NCBI GenBank assembly: GCA_016791365.1
Contig: JAEUMT010000004.1
Coordinates: 1-64,000, forward strand
DNA from: Hyphomonadaceae bacterium
GTDB taxonomy: Bacteria; Pseudomonadota; Alphaproteobacteria; Caulobacterales; Aquidulcibacteraceae
Direction of reading: 5' to 3'
Length of the DNA stretch: 64,000 nucleotides
Shown: piece after piece, positions 48,221-57,284 of the stretch
How the letters are laid out: the number at the start of each line of letters is the position of its first letter
How positions within the stretch are numbered: the stretch's first letter is position 1
Position numbers and translations under genes: made by a program
The notes under the pieces: generated by a model
What the model was told of the DNA's origin: nothing
Seen by the model: only the letters and a program-made list of their open reading frames with translations
The model's database searches: none

Positions 48221-48296
48221 CGTGGTCCCCCGGCGGGCAGCCTAGCAAAGAGATTTGAGCCGTCGAGGGCCGTCGCGGGCGAAAGTTACGGTGGGA

Positions 48297-48725
48297 TCAG
48301 CGCCTGGCGTCGAATGGGACGATTTCGAGTGGACCGCCAAATTCGATTTGCGATTCCAGATTGTCGACGACTTCGTCGACCAGGTTGCGGCCTGTCGTGG
48401 TGACGAAATATTGCGCCATGTTGGCGACGTGCGAGCCGACACGCTCGCCCCAAGGCGGCAGCGCGCCTGGCTGGTCGATGTCCCAGACTATTTCTTTCGG
48501 CGGAAGGAGGGCGAGCTCGCTGCGGATCGTCTGCGCTTCGCGCATCGCCTCTGTCGCGTGCTCAGCCGCGAGCGAGCCTTGATAAAGCTCGTTCATGATG
48601 CGTGGAAAGCGGCTGCCCCAGGCGCCGCGCTCGAGCTTTGCGGCAATTGTCGAGCAGAGAGCGTGAAGAATGCCGCCAGGACCAATGATGGTGAGCACGG
48701 CGCCTTGGCGAAATGCGATCGTCAC
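48297..48725 (-). CDS. Imm70-like immunity protein
   Basis: A 142-residue protein that resembles the Imm70 family of polymorphic-toxin immunity proteins: WGSRFPRIMNELYQG, IVWDIDQPGALPPWG and YFVTTTGRNL are matching blocks as I recall them. It starts 7 bases after the carA stop. No matching toxin gene is present in the window. The TIR-FGE gene follows 76 bases later. It may protect against an incoming toxin or act with the TIR protein; the second is only an inference. Confidence 0.68.
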   Translation of the reverse strand: MTIAFRQGAVLTIIGPGGILHALCSTIAAKLERGAWGSRFPRIMNELYQGSLAAEHATEAMREAQTIRSELALLPPKEIVWDIDQPGALPPWGERVGSHVANMAQYFVTTTGRNLVDEVVDNLESQIEFGGPLEIVPFDARR

Positions 48726-48732
48726 GGCGTGG

Positions 48733-49914
48733 CTAAGCCGCGTTCTTCGTTTTCTTCGCCATCAGCTTCGCGAAGCGCTCGAACAAATAGTGGCTGTCTT
48801 GCGGGCCGGGTGACGCTTCCGGGTGATACTGCACCGAGAACACCGGCTTGCCTTCGAGTTCGATGCCGCAATTGGAGCCGTCGAACAGGGAGACGTGGGT
48901 TTCTTTCACGCCTTTGGGCAGTGTTTTTGTGTCGATCGCGAAGCCGTGGTTCATCGAGACGATTTCGACTTTGCCGGTCGATTGATCTTTCACCGGGTGG
49001 TTCGCGCCGTGGTGGCCTTGCGCCATTTTGTGCGTCTTCGCGCCGAGCGCGAGGCCGAGCATTTGGTGGCCGAGGCAGACGCCCATCACCGGCTTGCCGC
49101 TGTCGACGAGCTTCTTGATCTGCGGCGCGGCGTACACGCCAGTCGCGGCTGGATCGCCCGGGCCGTTTGAAAGCAGGATGCCATCCGGATTGTGCGCGAG
49201 TACTTCTTCAGCGGTTGCGGTCGCGGGCAACACTATCGTCTTTGCGCCGATCTCACCGAGTGCGCGGAGGATGTTGCGCTTCACGCCATAGTCCATGACC
49301 ACGACGGTGAATTTCGGCTTCTTCACTTCCGGCACGCCGATCGACCATTGCCAGAGCTTTTCGTTGACGACGTAGCTCTGCGCGGTGGTGACTTCTTTCG
49401 CGAGGTCGAGGCCGTCGAGGCCGTGCCAGGCTTTCGCGCGCTTCTTCAAAGCGTCGAGATCGAACTTGCCGTCGGCCGCGTGCGCGATGACGGCGTTCGG
49501 CATGCCTTGTTCGCGGATGCGCTTGGTCAGTGCGCGCGTGTCGAGGCCCGAGAGGCCGATCACATTACGCTTCTTCATCCAGCTATCGAGATCATCGTCG
49601 CTGCGCCAATTCGACGGCATCGTCGGGCGCGTGCGGAAAACGGCGCCGCGCGCGGCTGCCGATGCAGCTGGCGAAGAGGTTTCGATGTCTTCGTTGTTGG
49701 TGCCGACATTGCCGATATGCGGGAAGGTGAAGGCGACGATCTGCGCGGCGTAGGAGGGGTCCGTTAGGATTTCCTGATAGCCGGTCATCGACGTGTTGAA
49801 GCAGACCTCGCCATCGGCGGCGCCTATCGCGCCCAGGCCTTCGCCCAGGAAAATGGAACCATCGGCGAGCACGAGTGCGCCGGTGGGGGCGGAGGATTGA
49901 GTCGGATGGGCCAA
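48733..49914 (-). CDS. carA: Carbamoyl-phosphate synthase small subunit
   Basis: A glutaminase of about 393 residues, supplying ammonia to CarB. The N-terminal CarA domain begins [15 protein letters not shown]. The class I glutamine amidotransferase domain has the nucleophile in [10 protein letters not shown] and the His-Pro-Glu in QYHPEASPG. The start is uncertain: no ATG lies in frame between 50097 and the domain, and the TTG at 49914 best fits the family length. It is 7 bases upstream of the Imm70-like gene, so that gene is probably co-transcribed from the carA promoter. Confidence 0.93.
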   Translation of the reverse strand: MAHPTQSSAPTGALVLADGSIFLGEGLGAIGAADGEVCFNTSMTGYQEILTDPSYAAQIVAFTFPHIGNVGTNNEDIETSSPAASAAARGAVFRTRPTMPSNWRSDDDLDSWMKKRNVIGLSGLDTRALTKRIREQGMPNAVIAHAADGKFDLDALKKRAKAWHGLDGLDLAKEVTTAQSYVVNEKLWQWSIGVPEVKKPKFTVVVMDYGVKRNILRALGEIGAKTIVLPATATAEEVLAHNPDGILLSNGPGDPAATGVYAAPQIKKLVDSGKPVMGVCLGHQMLGLALGAKTHKMAQGHHGANHPVKDQSTGKVEIVSMNHGFAIDTKTLPKGVKETHVSLFDGSNCGIELEGKPVFSVQYHPEASPGPQDSHYLFERFAKLMAKKTKNAA

Positions 49915-50075
49915 AGCGGCAGTGAGATAGGGTGCGCGGGGCGGGGTGTCAAAACGCCGGGTGCGGCCTTTGGCGGACCCCGCGTCACAGCCCCGGTCAA
50001 ACCCATGCCGCAAAGGTGAACACCCTGTCAGCCATGCGCGTTGGCGGGCAGATGACAGGGCTGTAAGGTTTCGGG

Positions 50076-52238
50076 GTGGTATCGAAGATCGGCACACTTT
50101 GGGCGGGGGCGGTTGCCCTGGCGCTAGGGCTAGCGGTCGCCGCCTGCGGCGAGCGCGCCCGCGCGCCCGTGCCCGATCCGGCCGCGCCTGATCTCATCAC
50201 CCGTGCGGCCTTGTTCGGAGAGCCCGCGAGAGGCGCCGGCCAGCTCTCGCCGCGCGGCGACCGCATCGCGTTCTTGGCCCCCCGCGACGGTGTCACGAAC
50301 ATCTGGGTGCTGTCAGTCGACGCCATGGACGAGGCGCGTCCGTTGACGGACGAGCGCGCGCGCGGCGTCACCAATTTTCGCTGGTCGGCGGACGGCGCGA
50401 CGCTGCTGTTTCTGCAAGATAATAGCGGCGACGAGAATGCACGTCTGTACGGGGTCGACGCGACAACGGGCGTTGTACGTCCGCTGACGCCGGCGGGCGT
50501 ACGCGCCGAGATCCTTGGCGTTAGCCAATCCGATCCGGACGCTGTGATTGTGTCCCTGAACGATCGCGATCGCGGATGGCCGGATGTGGTTCGCATCGAA
50601 TTGGCCACCGGCGCGCGAAGCGTGTTGCTGCGCAATGCGGGGCCGCGGGGATATGTCAGCGTGCTGCTCGACCGCGACAACGCCGTGCGTGTTGGCATGC
50701 GCGCGCTGGCGGACGGCGGCGTTGAGGTCGTGGCGATGCCGCCGCGTGGACGCGCGCGGACATTGTTCGCGGCGTCGTTCGAGGACGCGATGTCGATGCG
50801 CCTCATCGGTATGGAGGCCGATGGCGCGCATTTTCTAATGCTGGATTCGAGCGTCGGTCAGCCCGACGCGGCGCGTGATCGTACGGCGCTGGTGCGCGTC
50901 GATATCGCGACCGGCGAGAGGATCGTATTGGGCGAGGGCGAACGCTCCGAGGTTGTCGATGTCTGGATCGATCCCGCGACGGGCGCGGCGGAAGCGTTCG
51001 CGACCGAGTATTTGCGGCGCGAGTGGCGCGCGCTCAATTCTGATAGTCAGGCTGATATCGAGTTTCTGGATCGCTCGCTGACCGGTGATTTCAGTGTCGT
51101 GTCGCGCAGCGCTGACGACACGCGTTGGATTGTGCTGGAGGAGAGTCCAACGACGCCGCGGCGTTCCTATCTGTTCGATCGCGCCGGACCGGCTGGACGG
51201 CGATTGACCTCGCTGTTTTCGCACCGTCCCGATTTGCAGCAAGCGGCGCTGCAGCCGATGACCCCGGTTGAGATCGTGGCGCGCGACGGTGTGAGCCTGG
51301 TTTCGTACCTCACGCTCCCCGGTGGAGCCGACGCGAATGGCGATGCGCGTCCCGAGCAACCTCTGCCGCTTGTGCTGCTTCCGCACGATGGCCCATGGGC
51401 GCGTGATTCTTATGGCTTCGACGCGATGCACCAATGGCTCGCCAATCGCGGCTATGCGGTGCTCTCGGTGAATTACCGGGGTTCCGCAGGCTTTGGAAAA
51501 GCATTCCTCAATGCCGGCAATGGCGAGTGGGGCGCGGCGATACAGAATGACCTCGCCGATGCGGCGCAGTGGGCCGTTGCACAACGCGTCGCCGAAGAGG
51601 GGCGCGTTGCGATCGTGGGGTCTGGGTTCGGCGGCTACGCGGTATTGTCGGGCCTCGCGTTCACGCCCGACCAATATCGCTGCGGTGCAAGTTTTGCGGC
51701 GCCCGCCAACTTGTTCTCGATGCTGGATCTCGCGCCGGCATGGCAGCGCGATCAGCTCTATCGCCGCGTCGCCGACGCGCGGACCGAAGCTGGCCGACAA
51801 TTGTTGCGTGTGCGCTCACCGGTTTTCCACGCCGGGCGTGTACGCAGCCCGTTGTTGTTGGCGTATGGCGCACGCGATCCGCGTCTCTCGCGCGGTGAGA
51901 CGGATCAGGTTGCGCAAGCGGTTCGCCTGCGCGGCATGCTGACCTATCTCGTCTTTCCCGATGAGGGACGCGAACTCATCCGCCCACAAGACCGGCTTTC
52001 ATACCTCGCGGTGCTTGAGCATTTTTTGGGCGATTGCCTGGGCGGACGGGTTGAGCCGGTTGGCGCCGCGTTCGAGGGCGCGGCGATCAATGTCTATGAC
52101 GGCGCGGTCAATGTGCCGGGTCTGAGCGCGTTCTCGCGCCGGCCGGCTCAAGCAGCGCCGCAACCGGCGCCGCAAGAAACCGGCGAAGACGGCGCCGAAA
52201 ACGCCATCGAACCGGGCGCCGAAGACGAGCTGGACTAA
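50076..52238 (+). CDS. S9 prolyl-oligopeptidase-like lipoprotein lacking catalytic residues
   Basis: A 720-residue protein from the GTG at 50076, with a lipobox signal (AVAACGE). A beta-propeller precedes an alpha/beta hydrolase domain at about residues 440-660. The nucleophile elbow, normally GxSxGG, reads GSGFGG with Gly517 in the serine position. The histidine segment reads DEGREL in place of an EGH-type loop. The Asp block (YGARDP) is kept. It therefore looks like a pseudoenzyme. An intact paralogue is at 58841. A disordered, acidic C-terminal tail of about 50 residues follows the hydrolase fold. Confidence 0.85.
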   Translation: MVSKIGTLWAGAVALALGLAVAACGERARAPVPDPAAPDLITRAALFGEPARGAGQLSPRGDRIAFLAPRDGVTNIWVLSVDAMDEARPLTDERARGVTNFRWSADGATLLFLQDNSGDENARLYGVDATTGVVRPLTPAGVRAEILGVSQSDPDAVIVSLNDRDRGWPDVVRIELATGARSVLLRNAGPRGYVSVLLDRDNAVRVGMRALADGGVEVVAMPPRGRARTLFAASFEDAMSMRLIGMEADGAHFLMLDSSVGQPDAARDRTALVRVDIATGERIVLGEGERSEVVDVWIDPATGAAEAFATEYLRREWRALNSDSQADIEFLDRSLTGDFSVVSRSADDTRWIVLEESPTTPRRSYLFDRAGPAGRRLTSLFSHRPDLQQAALQPMTPVEIVARDGVSLVSYLTLPGGADANGDARPEQPLPLVLLPHDGPWARDSYGFDAMHQWLANRGYAVLSVNYRGSAGFGKAFLNAGNGEWGAAIQNDLADAAQWAVAQRVAEEGRVAIVGSGFGGYAVLSGLAFTPDQYRCGASFAAPANLFSMLDLAPAWQRDQLYRRVADARTEAGRQLLRVRSPVFHAGRVRSPLLLAYGARDPRLSRGETDQVAQAVRLRGMLTYLVFPDEGRELIRPQDRLSYLAVLEHFLGDCLGGRVEPVGAAFEGAAINVYDGAVNVPGLSAFSRRPAQAAPQPAPQETGEDGAENAIEPGAEDELD

Positions 52239-52304
52239 GCATCGTTTAAGAAATTGAGCGCGGCGCTCCATGGCAGCGCGCGCTGACGCTGGCGAGAAAA
52301 CGCC

Positions 52305-53288
52305 TTAGCCCTGAGGATACATCGAGCGCACGCGACTGCGCCGTCCCGTAAATGTATCCCACACCAACGTATCGACGTGCGCGGCGCCGCGTTCGAACTG
52401 CACGCCTTCGAACATCGAGCCGTGCGTTACGCCGGAGGCCGCGAACACGACGTGGCCTGGCGCCATGTCGTCAAGCGTCAGTTTCTTGTGCACGTCGCGG
52501 CCCATGGCGCGGGCGCGCTGTTCTTCCTGCTCGTTCTCCGGCTTCAAGCGCGCTTGCATCTGCCCGCCGGCGCAGCGGATCGCGGCTGCCGCAAGCACGC
52601 CTTCGGGCGCGCCGCCGGAGCCGAAATAGATGTCCACGCCGGAGCGCGCCGCTTCCGTTGTCCAAAACACCCCGGCGACATCGCCGTCAGGAATGAGACG
52701 GATCCCGGCGCCAAGGCTGCGCAGTTCTTCGACAATGTGCTTGTGCCGGTCACGGTCGAGCAGGCATGCGCGTATTTGGCTGACATCGACGTTCTTGGCT
52801 TTTGCCAAGCGCTTCACATTCTCAGCGGGCGAAAGGTCAAGGTCGATCAGGCCCGCCGGATAGCCGGGACCAATCGCGAGTTTGTCCATATACATGTCCG
52901 GCGCGTGCAGTAGGCCGCCTTCGGGCGCTAGCGCCACCACCGTCATCGCGTTTGGCGCGTCGTTGGCGCAGAGCTTGGTGCCTTCAAGCGGATCGACGGC
53001 GATGTCCACGCGCGGCCCGCCAGCCCCCAGTTCTTCGCCGATATAGAGCATCGGCGCTTCGTCGATCTCGCCTTCGCCGATCACGACTTTGCCGGAGAAG
53101 GGCGCGGTCTGAAATGAGCGGCGCATGGCGTCCACGGCCGCCTGGTCCGCATCGTTCTTGCGGCCGAATCCGGTGAGCTTGGCGCTGGCGATCGCCGCCA
53201 CTTCCGTCGCGTGCTGCGCGATCTGGGAAAGGATCAAGCCGGTGTTGTAGTCGCTCACGTTCGCCCCTCGATTTGCTGGCGCTGTCAT
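52305..53288 (-). CDS. glpX: Fructose-1,6-bisphosphatase class II
   Basis: A 327-residue GlpX-type phosphatase, converting fructose-1,6-bisphosphate to fructose-6-phosphate in gluconeogenesis. Metal and phosphate binding residues are in VIGEGEIDEAPMLY, VDPLEGTKLC and GSGGAPEGVLAAAA. The ATG at 53288 gives a normal length; the GTG at 53258 (SDYNTGL) is an alternative. It is convergent with the S9-like gene. Confidence 0.93.
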   Translation of the reverse strand: MTAPANRGANVSDYNTGLILSQIAQHATEVAAIASAKLTGFGRKNDADQAAVDAMRRSFQTAPFSGKVVIGEGEIDEAPMLYIGEELGAGGPRVDIAVDPLEGTKLCANDAPNAMTVVALAPEGGLLHAPDMYMDKLAIGPGYPAGLIDLDLSPAENVKRLAKAKNVDVSQIRACLLDRDRHKHIVEELRSLGAGIRLIPDGDVAGVFWTTEAARSGVDIYFGSGGAPEGVLAAAAIRCAGGQMQARLKPENEQEEQRARAMGRDVHKKLTLDDMAPGHVVFAASGVTHGSMFEGVQFERGAAHVDTLVWDTFTGRRSRVRSMYPQG

Positions 53289-53330
53289 ATCGCGCCGAGA
53301 TCAGGGGGCAAGAGCAGCTCGGCTCACGAG

Positions 53331-53831
53331 CTAGTCTAGCGTCAGCAGGTCGCCGCAAATGGCCTCGAGGCCGGCCTGATCGACCGTGTCGAACGCGTCG
53401 AACTGGGTTGAATCGACATCGAGCACGGCGGCGAGCGCGCCGGTCCTGTCGAACACAGGCGTCACGATTTCGGAGTTTGAGCGGTTGTCGCAGGCGATGT
53501 GACCGGGAAAGGCATGAACGTCCGGCACGAGGATGGTTTCTCGCTTGGCGGCGGCAGCGCCACAAACGCCCTTGCCGAACGGGATGCGCAAGCAACCCAG
53601 CGTGCCCTGATAGGGGCCGACAACAAGCTCGGCGGGCTTGTCTGGATCGACGACGTAAAAGCCCGTCCAAAAGAAGCGGTCCGGGAAAGCCTGCGCGAGC
53701 AGCGAGGCCGCTGTTGCGTAGCGCGCGGTGACGTTGGGCTCGCCGGCAATTACCGCGCCGATCTCGGCGCGCAACGCCGCATAGCGTTCGGCCTTATCGA
53801 CCGGCAGTTCGGCGCGCGCGGCTTCGGCCAT
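53331..53831 (-). CDS. msrC: Free methionine-(R)-sulfoxide reductase (GAF domain)
   Basis: A 166-residue GAF-domain enzyme that reduces free methionine-R-sulfoxide. The three functional cysteines are visible in GTLGCLRIP, GKGVCGAA and HIACDNRS, and EIVTPVF follows. The ATG at 53831 overlaps the stop of the preceding small gene by one base (TGATG), so the two are coupled. A longer upstream frame is excluded because the fold starts only after MAEAARAELP. Confidence 0.88.
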   Translation of the reverse strand: MAEAARAELPVDKAERYAALRAEIGAVIAGEPNVTARYATAASLLAQAFPDRFFWTGFYVVDPDKPAELVVGPYQGTLGCLRIPFGKGVCGAAAAKRETILVPDVHAFPGHIACDNRSNSEIVTPVFDRTGALAAVLDVDSTQFDAFDTVDQAGLEAICGDLLTLD

Positions 53832-54004
53832 CAGCTGCGGTTTGACTTGCGGTGCTTGAGTGCGCCGGAGGCCTTTAGCGCGGTCATTTGCGCCTGGCGA
53901 TCGGAGGAGAGTTGCTTGGGCTTGTTCAACGTCTTGCCGACCAACACCGAAATGCCAACGATCGCGAGAACAGCCAAAACGATCGTAATCCAAAAGACAG
54001 TCAT
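53831..54004 (-). CDS. 57-residue single-pass membrane protein
   Basis: A 57-residue protein: a membrane helix (VFWITIVLAVLAIVGISVLVG) followed by a basic tail (ALKHRKSNRS). The start at 54004 is chosen because the frame before it has no membrane-protein start. It overlaps msrC by one base and is 51 bases from the tRNA gene. No function is known. Possibly a redox-operon accessory by position. Confidence 0.6.
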   Translation of the reverse strand: MTVFWITIVLAVLAIVGISVLVGKTLNKPKQLSSDRQAQMTALKASGALKHRKSNRS

Positions 54005-54055
54005 GGTGTTCTCCGCTGTTGAAACCAACATAGTGTTCCGGGAGAGGGATGGAAG

Positions 54056-54128
54056 TGGGCGCGGCAGGACTCGAACCTGCAACCAGACCGTTATGAGCGG
54101 CCGGCTCTAACCATTGAGCTACGCGCCC
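54056..54128 (-). tRNA. tRNA with CAU anticodon, probably Ile2
   Basis: A 73-base cloverleaf on the minus strand. The acceptor stem is GGGCGCG / CGCGCCC, the anticodon loop CTCATAA (anticodon CAU) and the T arm GCAGG-TTCGAGT-CCTGC. The 8-base D loop AATGGTTA resembles E. coli ileX, the tRNA-Ile whose C34 becomes lysidine. Elongator or initiator Met cannot be excluded by eye. CCA is not encoded. Confidence 0.82.
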
Positions 54129-54194
54129 CCACCCGAAGGCGGTTTGCCCGTAGCACTACGCGCCGGGCGTCGGAAGAGCGTTCCGTGCGTTAGC

Positions 54195-55841
54195 TCAGCT
54201 TGAGCCGTCGCCACGCGCGTAACCGACGATCGCGGCCCGTACGAAATCGTCGAAATTGATGCTGTCGAGGTGCCGCGGATGCGGCGCCCATGGCGGGCCG
54301 TCGAGCATCTGTACGGTGATTTCGGGTTGCTTGCCTTTGCTGCGCTTGTTGCGGCCAAGCGCGTGCTCGGTTTCTTTTTCCACCCACTCGGACGCCGCGG
54401 CCGATTTCGACCAGCACAGGTGGAAAAGGTCGGCGCGATCGATCTCGCGGCGCAGCCGCGGGCTCCATTCTTCGCCAGATTTCAGCGACGTCCTGTCAAA
54501 GAAGTGCTCCACACCGGCGGCGGCATAGGCGGTGGCGATCGCCGAAACGGTTTCGCGGTCCTTGCTTGAGTAGGAGAGAAAAACCCGTTTGTGCCGCTTG
54601 AGGCGAACGCTGTCCGCGGATGCAGCGTTTTTCTTCGGACCACCGATCGGGCGTGTGAACGCGAGTACGCCAATTTGTGCGTCATCGACGAAAACGCGCG
54701 CCAAGAACACGGCTTGCTTGACGCCGTCTTCGGCTTCGGCCGAGAAGTTGAAATCGATCGGTTCGCCTTGCCACGTGCGCCGCTGAACGGCGCCCTCGCA
54801 GCTTGCGCCCCGCACTTCGAGCATGACGCCGACGCTGGCGCCCAGCGGCACCTCGCCGATTTTCATGCCGCTCGGCGCCGCATCCGTCGTCGGATCGATT
54901 TTACGCGCCTCTTTGATGACGGCCTTCAAGTCCTTCGGTTGATGGAGGACGATCCGCACCAGTTCCGGCGTGCCGCGCCGGAGTTTTTTCGGCGCGAACG
55001 CGGTGGCGTCGGCGGGCGCGCCCGATGGCGCGGCGCGCGCGTTGCCGACTGTAATTCCGCGCTCGCGTATCGGCGGTGGTGTCGCCGGCGCCGGCGTTGG
55101 CGCCTGTGGCCTGGCCGCTTCTGTTTCCAGCTCGGTAACGCTTGCCGGCGGTGCGGGAGGTTCGGGCGCGGAATCCCGGGGCGCCGCTTCCTGTTCAGCC
55201 GGCGCCTGGTAACCGCCGCCGAACGCATCTGAAAGCGGCTCATCGGTTTCCGGCGCAGGCGCCGTGACGCCTTCATCGACCGGCGCCAAATTATCATCCG
55301 CCGAACCGGGGGCGGGCGCATCGTCGGTTTCTGCCGGCGCTTCGTTTTCGACGCCGCCGTGAAGGTCGGGCGCGGTTTCCTGCTCGGGCTGCGGTTCGGG
55401 CTCAGGGTCTGGCGCTGGGGTGGGCGGCGCGGCTTCCTCGACCGGCGGCAGCGGATGCGCGCGCGGTGGCGTTTCGCCGCCTTCTGCCTCGGTGCGCCGC
55501 CGCAGCAAATCGATCGCGCGCGCTTGCGCGTCGGCCATCGCCATGACCGGCCAGGCCTGGGGCAAAAAACCAAACGCGGCGCGCACGTCCGGATCGGCCA
55601 AAATGAGCTGTGCGCTGCGGAGCGTGCGCGAGAGAACTTGCAAGAGCGCAATATAGTTCGCGTCGCGGGTAGCGGCCGCGGTCAGAACGATGCCGACATT
55701 CGCCGCGCTTTGCATTGCGGTCGCGGCGGCTTCGTCTGTGCCAAACGATTGGGCGCTGACCGCCTCCAGGCCGAAGCCGCTGGCGATATCGTGCAAGTCG
55801 GGCAGGTCTGCCTGAGCAGCCAGCAAAAATCCGTTCGACAT
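54195..55841 (-). CDS. TIR-domain protein with long acidic linker
   Basis: A 548-residue protein. An N-terminal helical/Rossmann-like segment of 120 residues is followed by a Pro/Ala/Glu-rich disordered region. A beta domain at about 285-400 contains LVRIVLHQPKDLK and VFVDDAQIGVLAFTRP. The C-terminal TIR domain (residues 419-548) opens RVFLSYSSKD and keeps SEWVEKE, with the candidate NADase Glu at about 490. There is no membrane helix. TIR proteins of this kind serve in NAD-depleting antiphage defence or signalling. It lies 66 bases upstream of the tRNA gene. Confidence 0.82.
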   Translation of the reverse strand: MSNGFLLAAQADLPDLHDIASGFGLEAVSAQSFGTDEAAATAMQSAANVGIVLTAAATRDANYIALLQVLSRTLRSAQLILADPDVRAAFGFLPQAWPVMAMADAQARAIDLLRRRTEAEGGETPPRAHPLPPVEEAAPPTPAPDPEPEPQPEQETAPDLHGGVENEAPAETDDAPAPGSADDNLAPVDEGVTAPAPETDEPLSDAFGGGYQAPAEQEAAPRDSAPEPPAPPASVTELETEAARPQAPTPAPATPPPIRERGITVGNARAAPSGAPADATAFAPKKLRRGTPELVRIVLHQPKDLKAVIKEARKIDPTTDAAPSGMKIGEVPLGASVGVMLEVRGASCEGAVQRRTWQGEPIDFNFSAEAEDGVKQAVFLARVFVDDAQIGVLAFTRPIGGPKKNAASADSVRLKRHKRVFLSYSSKDRETVSAIATAYAAAGVEHFFDRTSLKSGEEWSPRLRREIDRADLFHLCWSKSAAASEWVEKETEHALGRNKRSKGKQPEITVQMLDGPPWAPHPRHLDSINFDDFVRAAIVGYARGDGSS

Positions 55842-55965
55842 GCATATACCCCCTGGGGCGCCGTTTATGGGGCGCCCTAAGCACGCCGGGCAAGCAAACC
55901 CCGACAGACTGTTTCTCAGAACGTCAAAACAACCTAAAAGAGGCGCTTAGATGGAGAATCCTCAG

Positions 55966-56286
55966 ATGCGCTCTCTCGCCGCCCTTTCAGTGTTCGTTTT
56001 CTTGGCGGCTTGCCAGACGCCGTGCCCGTCGCCGCAAACGGGCCCCGTCAACACCTCGTTTCGCTGCGAGGACGGTTCGCTGCTCAACGTGACGTTCACG
56101 CGAAACCCCGGTTCGGCGCGCATCTCGCAGGAAGGGTATGTGGTCGTCGATCTGCCTGAGCGGGTCACCGGTTCGGGCTATCGCTACAATGGCAACGGCG
56201 CGGAATTGCGCGGCCATTCGAATGAGGCGCGCTGGACGCGTCCAGGCGCCGCCGAAACGGTCTGCCTGGAAACGCCCAGAAATTGA
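55966..56286 (+). CDS. MliC-family lysozyme inhibitor-like lipoprotein
   Basis: A 106-residue lipoprotein (lipobox LAACQT). The C-terminal MliC-like beta-barrel shows FRCEDGSLLNVTF and a terminal cysteine for the conserved disulfide (ETVCLE). MliC/PliC proteins inhibit c-type lysozyme at the cell surface. The ATG at 55966 has GGAG about 9 bases upstream; the ATG at 55951 is the alternative. Confidence 0.8.
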   Translation: MRSLAALSVFVFLAACQTPCPSPQTGPVNTSFRCEDGSLLNVTFTRNPGSARISQEGYVVVDLPERVTGSGYRYNGNGAELRGHSNEARWTRPGAAETVCLETPRN

Positions 56287-56304
56287 TCGCCTAGAGCGCG
56301 GCGC

Positions 56305-56820
56305 CTAGTTGCGCCGTTTGCTTTGCTTCATCAGTTCGTCTTTGCGCGCCTTCATCTCAGCGCCGAGTTCATTGAGGTCGAGATCGGCCTGCTTCGCCTT
56401 GGCGAACATGCCGCCGCGTTGCTCTTCTTCCTTGACGTGATGTTTGATCATCTCTCCCAACACTTTGACCTTGGCGTCCCAATGGTCGTCACCGGCTGAA
56501 CCGGCCTCGATCTCGGCGATCAGCTTCTTGGCGCCGTCGTGCTCGACGTCAGCCTCATCCATCATGTCTTCTTCGATGCCGGCCTCGCGGCACGCGGGGT
56601 AGAGGATCTCTTCCTCGATTTGGGTATGCACGCGCAACGCCAAGCAGATCTGGGTCGCGAGTTTGTTTTTCTTGGACCCGCTATTGGTGCTTTCGAATTC
56701 GTCGAACCAAGCCTCGACCTGCCTATGATCATCCTTGAGCAGTTTGATCGCATCCGGCGCCGCGGCTCGTGCCGGCGTTTTCGTCTTGCGCGTGGTTGAT
56801 CGGGTCTCGGTGACGGCCAT
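56305..56820 (-). CDS. Hemerythrin-domain protein
   Basis: A 171-residue four-helix protein. Iron-binding residues of hemerythrin HHE domains are visible: KDDHRQVEAWFDEFE, HTQIEEEILYP, DVEHDGAKKLIAEIE and IKHHVKEEEQ. A basic N-terminal extension (RSTTRKTKTPARAAA) precedes the domain. Such proteins bind oxygen, nitric oxide or iron in stress responses. It is convergent with the MliC-like gene. Confidence 0.87.
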   Translation of the reverse strand: MAVTETRSTTRKTKTPARAAAPDAIKLLKDDHRQVEAWFDEFESTNSGSKKNKLATQICLALRVHTQIEEEILYPACREAGIEEDMMDEADVEHDGAKKLIAEIEAGSAGDDHWDAKVKVLGEMIKHHVKEEEQRGGMFAKAKQADLDLNELGAEMKARKDELMKQSKRRN

Positions 56821-56893
56821 GGCGTTGCTCCTTTGGATTTGTCCAAAAGAACAACGCGCACGGCGCCAGGTTCCTGTTGCGAAGCGTTTTCAC

Positions 56894-57223
56894 CTAGTGG
56901 CGGCGATCCCACCGGTTTTCGCGCCGATCCCAACGGTCTTCGCGGCGGTCCCAGCGGTCCTCGCGCAAATCGCGCACGTCTTCGCGCGCATCGCGAACAT
57001 CCTCCGCGCGATCGCGCCAGCCACCCTGATGTTGCGCGTCACGGACGTCCTCGCGGACGTCGCGGCGGTCTTCGCGCAAATCCCTACGGTCCTCGCGGCG
57101 GTCGGCGCGATTTTCCGCGCGATCGTAACGGTTCTCAATACGATCCCAGTTGCGCGCATGTGCGGCGGGCGCGGCGAATGCCGTCACCGCGACCACGGCG
57201 CACAGCGTTAAAATCCGTTTCAT
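56894..57223 (-). CDS. Exported Arg/Asp-repeat protein
   Basis: A 109-residue protein from the ATG at 57223. A cleavable signal (cut after AAHA, near residue 22) is followed by a low-complexity mature part built of repeated DRREDRRDLRE- and DRWDRREDRWDRRE-type units. The repeats form an extremely charged, likely helical or disordered chain. Homologues with RED repeats are known as uncharacterised periplasmic proteins. A role in metal, polyanion or wall binding is only a guess. Confidence 0.75.
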   Translation of the reverse strand: MKRILTLCAVVAVTAFAAPAAHARNWDRIENRYDRAENRADRREDRRDLREDRRDVREDVRDAQHQGGWRDRAEDVRDAREDVRDLREDRWDRREDRWDRRENRWDRRH

Positions 57224-57284
57224 GATCAAGCTCCTTCAGGCTGCCCCTCGGAGCTACAAACGCCGCCGCCGGCGCAATCCGTCG

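Noticed and set aside
54056-54128. tRNA gene as an integration site for an island containing the adjacent TIR gene
   Set aside because: No direct repeat of the tRNA 3' end and no integrase were seen. The TIR gene lies on the 5' side of the tRNA, not the usual insertion side.
56894-57140. A repetitive tract that could suggest a CRISPR array or tandem repeat
   Set aside because: The periodicity comes from codons of Arg/Asp/Glu in one open frame behind a signal peptide; there are no regularly spaced unique spacers.
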